Assembly (NCBI RefSeq): GCF_000155975.1
Contig: NZ_GG730299.1
Coordinates: 868,041-932,040 of the forward strand
DNA: 64,000 nucleotides
Source: Citrobacter youngae ATCC 29220
GTDB lineage: Bacteria; Pseudomonadota; Gammaproteobacteria; Enterobacterales; Enterobacteriaceae
Direction: 5' to 3'
Shown: positions 20,866 through 29,683 of the stretch, one piece after another
Layout of the letters: each line of letters starts with the position of its first letter
Numbering within the stretch: the first letter of the stretch is position 1
The notes under the pieces: model-generated
Databases searched by the model: none
Seen by the model: the letters and a program-made list of their open reading frames with translations, nothing else
Told to the model about the DNA's origin: nothing
Position numbers and translations under genes: made by a program

Positions 20866-22449
20866 ATGCAGGCTTCCGTTCCGTTACGCTTACTGGAAGT
20901 AAACTCGTCACTGATTTGGCACTGGCCGTATTTGCAAAGTGTTATTGCAGTGATGATACGGGATCAATTTAATGGGCTTGTCATTAACCAGCAAAACTTG
21001 TTTTCTTTGCTAGTCTCTCCTTCAAAATATTGCCAGCATGGTCGTGAAAACTTACTTCGCGAACATCAGGAGCATTTACTCTATTTGCAGCGTTTATGCC
21101 GGTATTGTCGCACATCCGGTATTCGCGTTTGGCTGCAAGGTGAGGCGCTTCCCCGTGACGGCAAAATCCAGGAAAAACACCCTGAATATGCGCTAATTGA
21201 TAACAGCAATGCGGATGAAATTTTCTGGAAAAATTTTTATCAGCACCATCTCTATGAGGCCCTGGAAAAATTGCCGGGTATTGATGGGATAATTGTTAAT
21301 CTTCCTCGACATCAGCCTTATAAAGCCAGCTGGGTTTCAACACTCCCTTATCTCTATAAGACACTGCGTACCCTCGGAAAAAAAATGGTGCTACGTGACT
21401 ATATGGAGGATGAAGCCGCCTCGTGGCAATTAATTAATGCCTTGCAAGTATTACCTCCGGATGTGCGGGTTTCCATAAAGGCGGTTGCACATGGTTACCG
21501 CCCCGGGTTTGTTAATAATCCGCTATTGACTCAGCTTAATGGGCGAATCAAGTGGATTGAGTTCGACATGTGGGGGCTGGAATATGGCTGGACGCTTCTT
21601 CCATGCTACCTGTTAGAGGAAATCCAGGGCCGCTTAAGCTGGGTAGAAAGCATGGCGGGCGAGGAACTGGAGGCCATAACGGGGCGGCTTAACTGGGAAT
21701 GGATCTCCAACAGTTCTCTGATTAATTCAGTTAATTCTGTCAATTTGCACGGCCTGGCGATGTTTGGCCGCGAAATCTTTATGACGGAAAAACAGGCCTT
21801 TCACTGCTGGCTGACGGATATGCTTGAGCATAAAGTGGGGATGGCGGAAGTAAACCTCTTCCACCAGCTGTATATCTGTAGCTATGAATGGATGAGAAAA
21901 ACACCCTACATTCTGGGGCATGTTCTGCATTATTACAGCCAGGTGCCGGAGAGCTACGCCCTGGCCGTAAAACAGCTTCAGCTACATGTGCGCAAATCCG
22001 ATGATTATGCCCTGTCGACCCTGTTTCCGGTAAACGATCCCGATGCCGGACGTGAGCAATTTCAGCAGTTGGTATTGGAAAAAGAGCGGGCTCTTTTTCT
22101 TGCTCAGGATTCACGTAACCGGCTCTATCAAATCATCCATTCTGTTGCGATGTCCGAAGAGAAGAAGGAGTTGTTTAAGCGAGTCTGGGAACGCGTCCCC
22201 TGGTATACCGAAATGTTTAACCGTGTCGCCCGCAGCGTTGCTATGAAAATGATGATAGATAATTATGGTCATCAGAGTGGCATTTCATTATTTGCATTAA
22301 CGAAAGAAATTAATGAACTGCGCCTGCTGGCAACACGACTTTCAGAATGGATGGATAAAGAAGAACAGCAGCAGCCCCATTATCTGGCGATGCTATTTGA
22401 TCCTGCCAGGCTGATTAGCCTGGCAGACAGTCTGGCTGACAATGAATAG
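20866..22449 (+). CDS. Putative TIM-barrel glycosidase, possibly GH67-like
   Basis: I do not recognise a named gene. The 527-residue cytoplasmic protein (no signal peptide) has barrel-like strands: MIRDQFNGLVIN (about 30), CRTSGIRVWLQGEA (about 83), LPGIDGIIVNLPRH (about 137), GKKMVLRDYMED (about 171), VRVSIKAVAHGYRPG (about 200) and KWIEFDMWGLEYG (about 230). The pattern of a conserved lysine strand followed by a strand with an acidic residue and WG resembles alpha-glucuronidases of GH67, but the match is loose. It ends 1 bp from the convergent beta-glucuronidase gene. The neighbourhood supports a role in splitting uronic-acid glycosides. About 200 bp upstream a terminator closes the previous unit, so it has its own promoter. 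Confidence 0.55.
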   Translation: MQASVPLRLLEVNSSLIWHWPYLQSVIAVMIRDQFNGLVINQQNLFSLLVSPSKYCQHGRENLLREHQEHLLYLQRLCRYCRTSGIRVWLQGEALPRDGKIQEKHPEYALIDNSNADEIFWKNFYQHHLYEALEKLPGIDGIIVNLPRHQPYKASWVSTLPYLYKTLRTLGKKMVLRDYMEDEAASWQLINALQVLPPDVRVSIKAVAHGYRPGFVNNPLLTQLNGRIKWIEFDMWGLEYGWTLLPCYLLEEIQGRLSWVESMAGEELEAITGRLNWEWISNSSLINSVNSVNLHGLAMFGREIFMTEKQAFHCWLTDMLEHKVGMAEVNLFHQLYICSYEWMRKTPYILGHVLHYYSQVPESYALAVKQLQLHVRKSDDYALSTLFPVNDPDAGREQFQQLVLEKERALFLAQDSRNRLYQIIHSVAMSEEKKELFKRVWERVPWYTEMFNRVARSVAMKMMIDNYGHQSGISLFALTKEINELRLLATRLSEWMDKEEQQQPHYLAMLFDPARLISLADSLADNE

Positions 22450-22450
22450 C

Positions 22451-24247
22451 TTACGCGCCAGCGTTTTTGAGCTGCAGGTAAAAATCGCGCAGGATATAGA
22501 ATGCTTTTTTACGCGTTATTTTGTCAGCGGTAATAAGTCCCTTGCAGTTGAATCCCTTCTGATAGGGATTCTGACGTCGTTCTGTCCGGTAGTCATACAA
22601 TAACCACGGGGTAAAACCGCGAACGTAATTAAGTTTTGGCAAATATTCAGTCTGCTTGCGATATACATCCGCCATATAGTTTTCCGAGAACGGTCCTGAC
22701 GTCGGTGCATTATCACTGATAACCCCTTCAGCCCCTGTTTCGGTGATGACGACGGGTTTTGATGGCGATGAGTTTTCCCCCAGCACAAGCAGGTCGTCGA
22801 AATTCTCTTCATACCAGCCGTAATACTCGTTGAGGCCGATAATATCGAGATGCTCAGCCAGGCGATCTTCAATCTTCATTTTGGCATGATTAACAAGACA
22901 GGCGGCTGAAACCAAACGGCTCGGATCGGCCTTACGAGCGGCATCGACCAGCATGATCATAAAGTCCAGTCGCTCGTCGGTATCAGCGTTTTCATTGCCG
23001 ACCGACCAGATAATTACGCTGGCACGGTTTCGGTCGCGATAAATCAACTCCATCAGCTGATTATGCGCATCGCGCTGGGTGGCCGGATTTTTAAAATCTA
23101 TCGCCCAGTAGTTTGGGATCTCTTCCCAGAGCAACAAACCGACTTCATCCGCTATGCGTGCGGCCATCTCATGGTGTGGATAGTGGGCCAGCCTCAGGTA
23201 ATTGCAGTTGAGTTCTTTGGCATCTTTAAAGCGGCGGCGGATATCCGCTTCGCTGGTCATTTTTCCGGACAGAAGATCGTCTTCGTGACAGTTAACACCG
23301 CGAAGATAGAGCGACTGGCCGTTCAGACGAATATCCGTTCCTACGACCTCTATTTGTCTGAAGCCGACACGATCGCTCACGCAGTCACGTCCCAGCGATG
23401 CCGTCACGCGATATAATTTGGGACATTCAGGGGACCAGATCTGCGGCTGGGCAGACAGCTCAGCTTCCGCCACGCCGTTAATGACCGGAAGTGTCACGGC
23501 AATGCCCAGTTCTGCGAGCGTAAAGTTTACTTCCTTCGCCTCTCCTTCCACGGTAATTTTTACCGCGAAGCGGTTATATTTCCCATCAGGCACTAAATAG
23601 ACAAACAGATCCCGAATATAAGATTGCGGGGTGCGATAGAGTGCAATTTCACGGTATATCCCGCCATAGTTAAACCAGTCATTATTTCTTAAAGGTAAAC
23701 GATCGGTGGTACGCGTATTATTTACGCAGATCATCAGCACATTGTTCCCTGGCTGAATTACGGAAGTTAATTCAGCGCAGAATGGGGTGGAACCACCATA
23801 ATGATTGCCAATAAATTGGTGGTTGAGGAACACTTTACAATCGTAGTTAGCCGCGCCAATTCGTAAGAAAATACGCTCATCCGCATCCTGTTCGAGATAA
23901 TCGATTTCTCGGGTATACCAGGCGCTGCCTTCAAAGTAGAACCACTTTTCGTTCATCATCTGCCAGCATCCCGGAACCGCTACGGACTCACCGGCAAAAG
24001 GATCGTAGTCGTAAGGATCACGACGTGTTTCTGGATCTCGTTTTTCCAGGAGATGCCACTTTTGCCTTAGCCCGGTGTCGTGGAGATCCAGCGTAAAACG
24101 CCAGTCACCGCTCAGACTTTCTGCATCACGCCCCCCCGTGAACAGCAGATTAGTGTGATTAAAATTCTGCGTATTGTACGGGATGTCATATTGCTCATTG
24201 TGTAAGCACTCTACGGCATTTTCAGCCAGGTTCGATTTTTCCAGCAT
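22451..24247 (-). CDS. GH2 family beta-glucuronidase
   Basis: A 598-residue cytoplasmic GH2 enzyme with the usual order: sugar-binding domain, immunoglobulin-like domain and TIM barrel. The acid/base is E419 in WSVGNEN and the nucleophile E503 in VVITETGAEG. A uronate-specific NxK motif, N567-C568-K569, aligns with N566/K568 of E. coli UidA, so the substrate is predicted to be a beta-glucuronide or another uronide. It is not UidA itself: there is no uidR-uidB context and it carries an extra N-terminal segment of about 40 residues. It shares a divergent control region containing CRP-like sites with the transporter gene. Confidence 0.85.
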   Translation of the reverse strand: MLEKSNLAENAVECLHNEQYDIPYNTQNFNHTNLLFTGGRDAESLSGDWRFTLDLHDTGLRQKWHLLEKRDPETRRDPYDYDPFAGESVAVPGCWQMMNEKWFYFEGSAWYTREIDYLEQDADERIFLRIGAANYDCKVFLNHQFIGNHYGGSTPFCAELTSVIQPGNNVLMICVNNTRTTDRLPLRNNDWFNYGGIYREIALYRTPQSYIRDLFVYLVPDGKYNRFAVKITVEGEAKEVNFTLAELGIAVTLPVINGVAEAELSAQPQIWSPECPKLYRVTASLGRDCVSDRVGFRQIEVVGTDIRLNGQSLYLRGVNCHEDDLLSGKMTSEADIRRRFKDAKELNCNYLRLAHYPHHEMAARIADEVGLLLWEEIPNYWAIDFKNPATQRDAHNQLMELIYRDRNRASVIIWSVGNENADTDERLDFMIMLVDAARKADPSRLVSAACLVNHAKMKIEDRLAEHLDIIGLNEYYGWYEENFDDLLVLGENSSPSKPVVITETGAEGVISDNAPTSGPFSENYMADVYRKQTEYLPKLNYVRGFTPWLLYDYRTERRQNPYQKGFNCKGLITADKITRKKAFYILRDFYLQLKNAGA

Positions 24248-24614
24248 GAGATATCCTTCATAAGTGAGGTGTTTCCGAAGGATAACGGTTCAAATTCTGA
24301 CTCAGGACAGCTTCCTCAACCACTGACGGGATCGTAAGTTGAAAAAAACCGTAAATGTGATGAATGTCGAAAATAGCCTGCCTTTTCATGTGATCTATCT
24401 CTCATAATAAATTTTATCAGGGTGATCTCTATCACATTCACACTTCCAGGTAGCGATATTACTCACATAAATTCAGGGCGGAACTTCGGGGATCTCAATT
24501 CTATTTCTAACCGGTCACGGACTCTGACCCGGTCACTTACAATGGCGAAAAGTTAACAGCATTTGTATTGGGTCTGTTTGGATACATATATCATATCGTG
24601 ACGGAGGAAATACG
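24248..24614. promoter_or_regulatory. Divergent control region of the uronide island
   Basis: A 367-bp region between the divergent glucuronidase and transporter genes. It contains two CRP-like sites, TGTGA-N6-TCTCA (24389-24404) and GGTGA-N6-TCACA (24421-24436, the better match). It also carries a direct repeat of CCGGTCAC (24511-24518 and 24529-24536) enclosing a GGTCA...TGACC inverted pair, a candidate operator for a local regulator. No regulator gene lies in the island. GGAGG (24603-24607) is the ribosome-binding site of the transporter gene. Confidence 0.65.
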
Positions 24615-25925
24615 ATGGGGCAGTTGCATGGTGGGGTCAGTAACGAAGCGGTAAAGGCAGGATCGACAACCAGTCGATATCGATGGACAATTTGCGCATT
24701 ACTCTTTTTTTCCGTCACCATTAATAATCTCGACAGATCTATTTTAGGATTGCTCGCGCCAATGCTCCAGAAGGATATTGGCTGGAATGAGATTGAGTAC
24801 GGAAATATTGTTACCGCGTTTCAGGCGGCCTATGCGTTAGGTTTATTCCTGTGCGGACGTATTGTTGATGTTTATGGCGCCCGCCTGGTCTTGCCTGTTG
24901 CCCTTGCAATCTGGAGTATCGCGGCAATGGCGCACGGCATGGTCGGTACGGTCATCGGATTTATCTACGCACGCATCTTTCTTGGACTGGGTGAAAGCGC
25001 TAATTTCCCTTCAGCCGTGAAGGTGACAGCAGAATGGTTCCCAAAACGAGAGCGCGCATTCGCAACGGGCATATTTAATGCTGGCTCGAATGTCGGGAAT
25101 GTTTTTGCGCCGGTCATTATTCCCTGGATAGCCCTACAGTGGGGCTGGCGTGAAGCCTTTATCGTGACAGGCGCGGTGGGGCTTATCTGGATTGCTTTCT
25201 GGTTACTATTGTATGGAAAACCGGAGAAAATTAAGAAAGTAAATGAAGATGAATTAGCCTGGATTCATCAGGATGATGATGCTGAGACGGTAGCGCAAAC
25301 CACGCAGAAAATCAGCTGGTTAGGGTTGCTGAAATATAAACAAACCTGGGCATTCGCCGTTTGTAAATTCCTGACCGACCCCATTTTCTGGTTCTTCCTT
25401 TTCTGGATACCGAAGTGGCTGCATGACGCCCGCGATATTGACATGGCGCATATGGCGATGCCGCTGGTGCTAATCAATGTGCTGGCAACGCTTGGCGGTC
25501 TTGCCGGAGGCTATCTCCCGGCATGGATGGTTAACCGTGGAATAGCAGTAAATAAGGCGCGTAAGTTCACCTTATTATTATGCGCTATCTGTGTGCTCCC
25601 GATTTTATTAGTCTCGAATGTTTCTAATCTGTGGGTGGCGGTAACGTTAATTGGTCTTGCTGTTGCGGCGCATCAGGGTTGGTCTGTCAATCTTTATACC
25701 AGCGTATCCGATATGTTTCCTAAACAAGCGGTGGGTGCCGTGGTTGGTATTGGTTGTCTGATTGGTTCGCTTGGCTCCATTCTCTTTACTCAAGCGACAG
25801 GACATATTTTGCAGGCAACGGGCAGCTACTGGTCTATTTTCCTGATGGGAGGATTTGCCTATCTGCTGGGTTTCCTGATTATGCACCTATTAATTCCAAC
25901 CATGTCCGTTGCTAAATTTAAATAA
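24615..25925 (+). CDS. MFS transporter, anion:cation symporter (hexuronate/glucuronide type)
   Basis: A 436-residue inner-membrane carrier with 12 hydrophobic segments and the layout of the ACS subfamily (ExuT, GarP, DgoT). Key stretches are NNLDRSILGLLAPML in helix 1 and LGLGESANFPSAVKVTAEWFP around helix 4, which is the ACS signature for carboxylated sugars. It lies opposite a beta-glucuronidase and 23 bp before the toroid-protein gene, so import of a uronic-acid glycoside or free uronate by proton symport is likely. The exact substrate cannot be read from sequence. Confidence 0.85.
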   Translation: MGQLHGGVSNEAVKAGSTTSRYRWTICALLFFSVTINNLDRSILGLLAPMLQKDIGWNEIEYGNIVTAFQAAYALGLFLCGRIVDVYGARLVLPVALAIWSIAAMAHGMVGTVIGFIYARIFLGLGESANFPSAVKVTAEWFPKRERAFATGIFNAGSNVGNVFAPVIIPWIALQWGWREAFIVTGAVGLIWIAFWLLLYGKPEKIKKVNEDELAWIHQDDDAETVAQTTQKISWLGLLKYKQTWAFAVCKFLTDPIFWFFLFWIPKWLHDARDIDMAHMAMPLVLINVLATLGGLAGGYLPAWMVNRGIAVNKARKFTLLLCAICVLPILLVSNVSNLWVAVTLIGLAVAAHQGWSVNLYTSVSDMFPKQAVGAVVGIGCLIGSLGSILFTQATGHILQATGSYWSIFLMGGFAYLLGFLIMHLLIPTMSVAKFK

Positions 25926-25948
25926 TATTGATTTTACAGGTACTAAAA

Positions 25949-27061
25949 ATGTCATTGACCGATAATTTATTGCAGGAACGTATTCTTGCAGCTAAAGATA
26001 AAAGTCTGCTTTGGTTGAAAAGCATGCAGCTTCAGAACGCAACTCCGGGCGTATTACGCGTGAGCGAGCGACACCAGGCTGAGCAATGGCCGCAGATGCT
26101 TCTGCCAGGAACCTATGATGGTACGATGGCCCGCGCGTTATTAGGAGATGAAATCCCTGAGAAAAAAGAGCTGGCGGATTGGATCTTACGTCATCAACAG
26201 GAGGACGGATATTTCGAGCTGCCAGGCTTAAACTGGAGCGAAACCTGGAAAGGCCCGGATGCCGATAAAACGCGTCAGTATATGCGTTTTCACGCGACGA
26301 ATTACTGTATGGGGGCACTGGAAGTTCTGGATCAGCTCGACAGGCTGGAGCTGCCTTTTATAAAACCGTACCTTAATCCTCAGTATTTTTGGGCCTGGCT
26401 GGCGCAACGTGATATGCGCGATCCGTGGCTTGAGGGGAACAATATCGTCAATGTCGGCAGCTTCCTCCTGCTTGAAAAGCAACGCGATCCGCAGGGACCA
26501 GCGGCACAGCGATTACAGGATATGATTTTCTGGCATAACCAGCAGAGTGAGCCCTTTTCCGGTTTTTGGGGACCCGGGCAACAGTACAGCCAGGAGGCTC
26601 TGCTGTTTGCGCTCTGCGGTGCAACGCATAATTTGCACGTGTTCTATGCGCTTGACGAAGATATTCCCTATTTTAACCAGTCAATGAGCCGTTGTCTGGA
26701 GCAGCCCTTAGCCATCCGTAGCAGCTGTATTGATGTCGATATTATCGATATTCTGGCGCACGGTCATGCGCGCTGTCCGTATCGTCGTGATGAAATTGAA
26801 CATTGGCTACGCCGTATGCTGGTGGCATTACTGGATTTCCAGAATGCTGATGGCGGGTTCCCGGACACCCTGCTTGGTGAACGCGGTTACGATGGGTGGG
26901 TGAAGGGCTACAAAGAACCGCAGGGCTACAGTAATACGTTCGCGACCTGGTTCCGCTGGATAGCGATTGCGATGATCGCCCAGGTGTTATGGCCGCACTG
27001 GCAGAACTGGCGTTTCCGTAAAACGATTGGTATTGGGTATTTCAAAGCCCCGTCCCTGTAG
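25949..27061 (+). CDS. Alpha/alpha-toroid protein of unknown function (terpene cyclase/prenyltransferase-like fold)
   Basis: A 370-residue protein without signal peptide. It shows repeated helical units and QW-like motifs (QQEDGYFELPG near residue 83, QNADGGFPDTL near 305) typical of the squalene-cyclase/prenyltransferase toroid superfamily, which also contains polysaccharide lyases and unsaturated uronyl hydrolases. I recognise no catalytic DxDD motif. It is co-transcribed with the transporter (23-bp gap). I chose the ATG at 25949; an earlier TTG at 25928 overlaps the transporter end. Given the glucuronidase and carrier, a glycosidase, lyase or epimerase acting on a uronide is more likely than terpene chemistry. 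Confidence 0.7.
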   Translation: MSLTDNLLQERILAAKDKSLLWLKSMQLQNATPGVLRVSERHQAEQWPQMLLPGTYDGTMARALLGDEIPEKKELADWILRHQQEDGYFELPGLNWSETWKGPDADKTRQYMRFHATNYCMGALEVLDQLDRLELPFIKPYLNPQYFWAWLAQRDMRDPWLEGNNIVNVGSFLLLEKQRDPQGPAAQRLQDMIFWHNQQSEPFSGFWGPGQQYSQEALLFALCGATHNLHVFYALDEDIPYFNQSMSRCLEQPLAIRSSCIDVDIIDILAHGHARCPYRRDEIEHWLRRMLVALLDFQNADGGFPDTLLGERGYDGWVKGYKEPQGYSNTFATWFRWIAIAMIAQVLWPHWQNWRFRKTIGIGYFKAPSL

Positions 27062-27125
27062 GTTTCTTTTCCATAGCTAAGTCTCTGGCCCGTAGATAAA
27101 TCATCCCGTAAGGGGCGTCTAATGA

Positions 27126-27195
27126 AAAATCCACGCAATGGCGTGGATTTTATCGTTTTTTTCGATGCTCATGAGGTTCAGTGAAACCTCATGAG
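27126..27195. terminator. Double hairpin terminator between the island and ychF
   Basis: The first stem, AAAATCCACGC / GCGTGGATTTT (27126-27151), has a downstream T-run (TTTTTTT, 27156-27162) for the plus-strand unit and TTTTTC on the minus strand for ychF. The second perfect stem, CTCATGAGGTT / AACCTCATGAG (27168-27195), lies 14 bp past the ychF stop codon. Together they separate the island from ychF. Confidence 0.8.
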
Positions 27196-27209
27196 ACAAC
27201 AAATTTTAT

Positions 27210-28304
27210 TTAGACGTTGAACAGGAAGTTCATTACGTCGCCATCTTTAACGATGTAATCTTTACCTTCTGCACGCATCTTACCGGCTTCTTTCGCGCCT
27301 TGCTCACCTTTGTAGGTGATGAAATCTTCAAACGCGATGGTCTGCGCACGGATGAAGCCTTTCTCGAAGTCGGTATGAATTTTACCCGCCGCCTGCGGAG
27401 CCGTAGCGCCGACAGGGATAGTCCACGCACGCACTTCTTTCACGCCCGCGGTGAAGTAGGTCTGCAGGTTCAGCAGTTCATAACCCGCACGGATAACGCG
27501 GTTCAGCCCCGGCTCTTCCAGACCCAGCTCAGCCATGAACTCTTCACGGTCAGCATCATCGAGTTCTGCAATATCCGCTTCAACGGCAGCGCAAACGGCA
27601 ACGACCACGGAACCTTCAGCGGCGGCGATTTCACGCACTTTGTCGAGGTAAGGGTTGTTCTCAAAACCATCTTCATTGACGTTAGCGATATACATGGTTG
27701 GTTTCAGCGTCAGGAAGCTCAGGTATTTGATGGCCGCTTTATCTTCGTCAGTCAGATTTTTCAGCGCGCGCAGCATACCGGCGTTTTCCAACTGCGGCAG
27801 GCATTTTTCCAGAGCGGCCAGTTCAGCTTTAGCGTCTTTGTCGCCGCCTTTAGCTTTCTTCTGTACGCGATGAATAGCGCGTTCACAGGTATCCAGATCG
27901 GACAGCGCCAGTTCGGTATTGATAACGTCGATATCGTCAGCCGGATCCACTTTGTTATTAACGTGGATGATGTTGTCGCTTTCAAAGCAGCGCACCACGT
28001 GGCCGATAGCTTCGGTTTCGCGGATGTTAGTCAGGAACTGGTTACCCAGGCCTTCACCTTTGGAGGCGCCTTTTACCAGCCCGGCGATGTCGACGAACTC
28101 CATCGTGGTTGGCAGGATACGCTGCGGTTTAACGATTTCGGCCAACTGATCCAGACGCGGATCGGGCATCGGGACAACACCCGTGTTCGGCTCGATAGTA
28201 CAGAACGGGAAGTTTGCCGCTTCAATACCCGCTTTTGTGAGCGCGTTGAACAGGGTGGATTTGCCTACGTTTGGCAAACCGACGATACCGCATTTGAATC
28301 CCAT
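27210..28304 (-). CDS. ychF: Redox-regulated ribosome-associated ATPase YchF
   Basis: Universally conserved Obg-family P-loop protein that prefers ATP to GTP, binds ribosomes and modulates the oxidative stress response. The Walker A motif GLPNVGKST begins at residue 9, a G3 motif DIAGLVKG is near 68, and the C-terminal TGS domain contains [19 protein letters not shown]. Length (364) fits the family. It follows pth in the same direction with 115 bp between them, including a 9-bp hairpin at 28333-28356. Confidence 0.97.
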   Translation of the reverse strand: MGFKCGIVGLPNVGKSTLFNALTKAGIEAANFPFCTIEPNTGVVPMPDPRLDQLAEIVKPQRILPTTMEFVDIAGLVKGASKGEGLGNQFLTNIRETEAIGHVVRCFESDNIIHVNNKVDPADDIDVINTELALSDLDTCERAIHRVQKKAKGGDKDAKAELAALEKCLPQLENAGMLRALKNLTDEDKAAIKYLSFLTLKPTMYIANVNEDGFENNPYLDKVREIAAAEGSVVVAVCAAVEADIAELDDADREEFMAELGLEEPGLNRVIRAGYELLNLQTYFTAGVKEVRAWTIPVGATAPQAAGKIHTDFEKGFIRAQTIAFEDFITYKGEQGAKEAGKMRAEGKDYIVKDGDVMNFLFNV

Positions 28305-28419
28305 GTTTAAATCACCTTAATCTTTTGATATTCAATCTGTTATGGAAAACAGATTGTAGAAAAGTAAATAACTTTGCCTATTATACACAGCACGCGAGGA
28401 AAATGCCGCACATCGCTGC

Positions 28420-29004
28420 TTATTGCGCTTTAAAGGTGTGTAACCGGCTTGTTGCTTTGGTCAGCCCATCTTTGAACAAAATCTCGGTACAACGTGCCGC
28501 TTCGTCGATGGCTTCATCAATTAACTTCTGTTCGGAAACAGGCGGTTTGCCTAAAACAAATCCGACAACTTTGTTTTTATCACCCGGATGGCCAATTCCA
28601 ACGCGTAAACGGTGAAAGTTGGGGTTATTGCCCAGCTTGCTGATAATGTCTTTCAGGCCATTATGTCCGCCATGACCGCCGCCGAGCTTAAATTTTGCCA
28701 CGCCTGGCGGCAGGTCTAATTCATCGTGCGCGACCAAAATTTCATCGGGGTTAATGCGATAAAAACTGGCCATCGCGCCGACGGCCTTGCCGCTCAGATT
28801 CATAAATGTGGTCGGCACCAGCAGACGGACATCTTCACCTTCAAGCGTAACTCTGGAGGTGTAGCCGAAGAATTTCGGCTCATCGCGCAGGGGAGCGCGT
28901 AATCTCTCTGCCAGTAGATCAACATACCATGCGCCTGCGTTGTGTCGCGTTGCCGCATACTCTGCGCCGGGGTTCGCCAGACCGACAATCAATTTAATCG
29001 TCAC
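28420..29004 (-). CDS. pth: Peptidyl-tRNA hydrolase Pth
   Basis: Essential enzyme that releases peptides from prematurely dropped-off peptidyl-tRNA, recycling the tRNA. The GTG start at 29004 follows AGGA and gives the 194 residues of E. coli Pth, beginning [13 protein letters not shown]. An upstream in-frame ATG would add eight residues that relatives lack. Conserved residues include N11 (GLANPG), H21 (TRHNAG), the TTFMNLSG stretch near residue 67, and the [11 protein letters not shown] motif. It is divergent from ychH. Confidence 0.97.
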   Translation of the reverse strand: MTIKLIVGLANPGAEYAATRHNAGAWYVDLLAERLRAPLRDEPKFFGYTSRVTLEGEDVRLLVPTTFMNLSGKAVGAMASFYRINPDEILVAHDELDLPPGVAKFKLGGGHGGHNGLKDIISKLGNNPNFHRLRVGIGHPGDKNKVVGFVLGKPPVSEQKLIDEAIDEAARCTEILFKDGLTKATSRLHTFKAQ

Positions 29005-29279
29005 GTGTTTTGTCCTGAGTGTGTCCATAAACGGCGTGTAGTTTACTGTCTGACGCTGCGCTTGACAAAAAACTGCGCGCTTATCCTCGAAAAGTGAATA
29101 ATTGCGAAACTGGACTATTGGAAAATGAGTGTGTTCAGTAGCTTATTTGTAAAGTTTTGTTGCACTGGTGTTTGTAATTGTGATCGCTCCCGCACTTGCG
29201 AACGGGAGTGTTGTCTATACTTTACACATAAGGATTAGGGATATTCCCTGTAACAACCCAAAAGTTCCGGAGGTGACAC

Positions 29280-29561
29280 ATGAAACGCAAAAACGCTTCG
29301 TTACTCGGTAACGTGCTCATGGCTTTAGGGTTGGTGGTGATGGTGGGTGGTGTGGGTTACTCTATTTTAAACCAACTTCCACAATTTAATCTGCCACAGT
29401 TTTTCGCACATGGTGCCGTGCTCAGTATTTTTGTTGGCGGTGTTCTCTGGTTGGCGGGCGCCAGAGTGGGGGGGCACGAACAAATCAGTGACCGTTACTG
29501 GTGGGTACGCCATTATGACAAACGCTGCCGTCGCGGTGATACCAATCATCGTCATAACTAA
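29280..29561 (+). CDS. ychH: Stress-induced inner-membrane protein YchH
   Basis: A 93-residue protein with two membrane segments (about 8-28 and 43-61) and a basic C-terminal tail, matching E. coli YchH, which is reported as a CRP-influenced, stress-induced membrane protein. A CRP-like half site TGTGATCG (29181-29188) lies about 100 bp upstream, but its second half is poor. It starts after CCGGAGGTG. Confidence 0.92.
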   Translation: MKRKNASLLGNVLMALGLVVMVGGVGYSILNQLPQFNLPQFFAHGAVLSIFVGGVLWLAGARVGGHEQISDRYWWVRHYDKRCRRGDTNHRHN

Positions 29562-29599
29562 ATAGTCTCCCGGCAGGGAGCACGGCGGTACAGACACAA

Positions 29600-29680
29600 A
29601 GTCCTGGTTTGAAAGCCAGGACTCTGCGAGTTCATGATTTCTGCATAAAATGCTCTGGTATCCGCTACCGAATACCAGAG
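29600..29680. terminator. Two hairpins between ychH and the aspartokinase gene
   Basis: AGTCCTGG / CCAGGACT (29600-29623) and CTCTGGTAT / ATACCAGAG (29653-29680) are perfect 8- and 9-bp stems in the 122-bp gap between convergent genes. On the minus strand the second is followed by CATTTTATG and ends the aspartokinase unit; the first probably serves ychH. Confidence 0.65.
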
Positions 29681-29683
29681 GTG

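Noticed and set aside
22451-24247. Annotation of the GH2 enzyme as UidA
   Set aside because: The NxK motif and catalytic residues agree, but the sequence diverges, has an extra N-terminal segment, and lacks the uidR/uidB/uidC neighbours.
20636-27151. Interpretation of the twin terminators as phage or integron attachment sites
   Set aside because: No integrase, tRNA gene or recombination gene lies nearby; the repeats are ordinary terminator hairpins.
27300-28310. 336-codon frame antisense to ychF
   Set aside because: Fully opposite a universally conserved gene, without a promoter or ribosome-binding site of its own.
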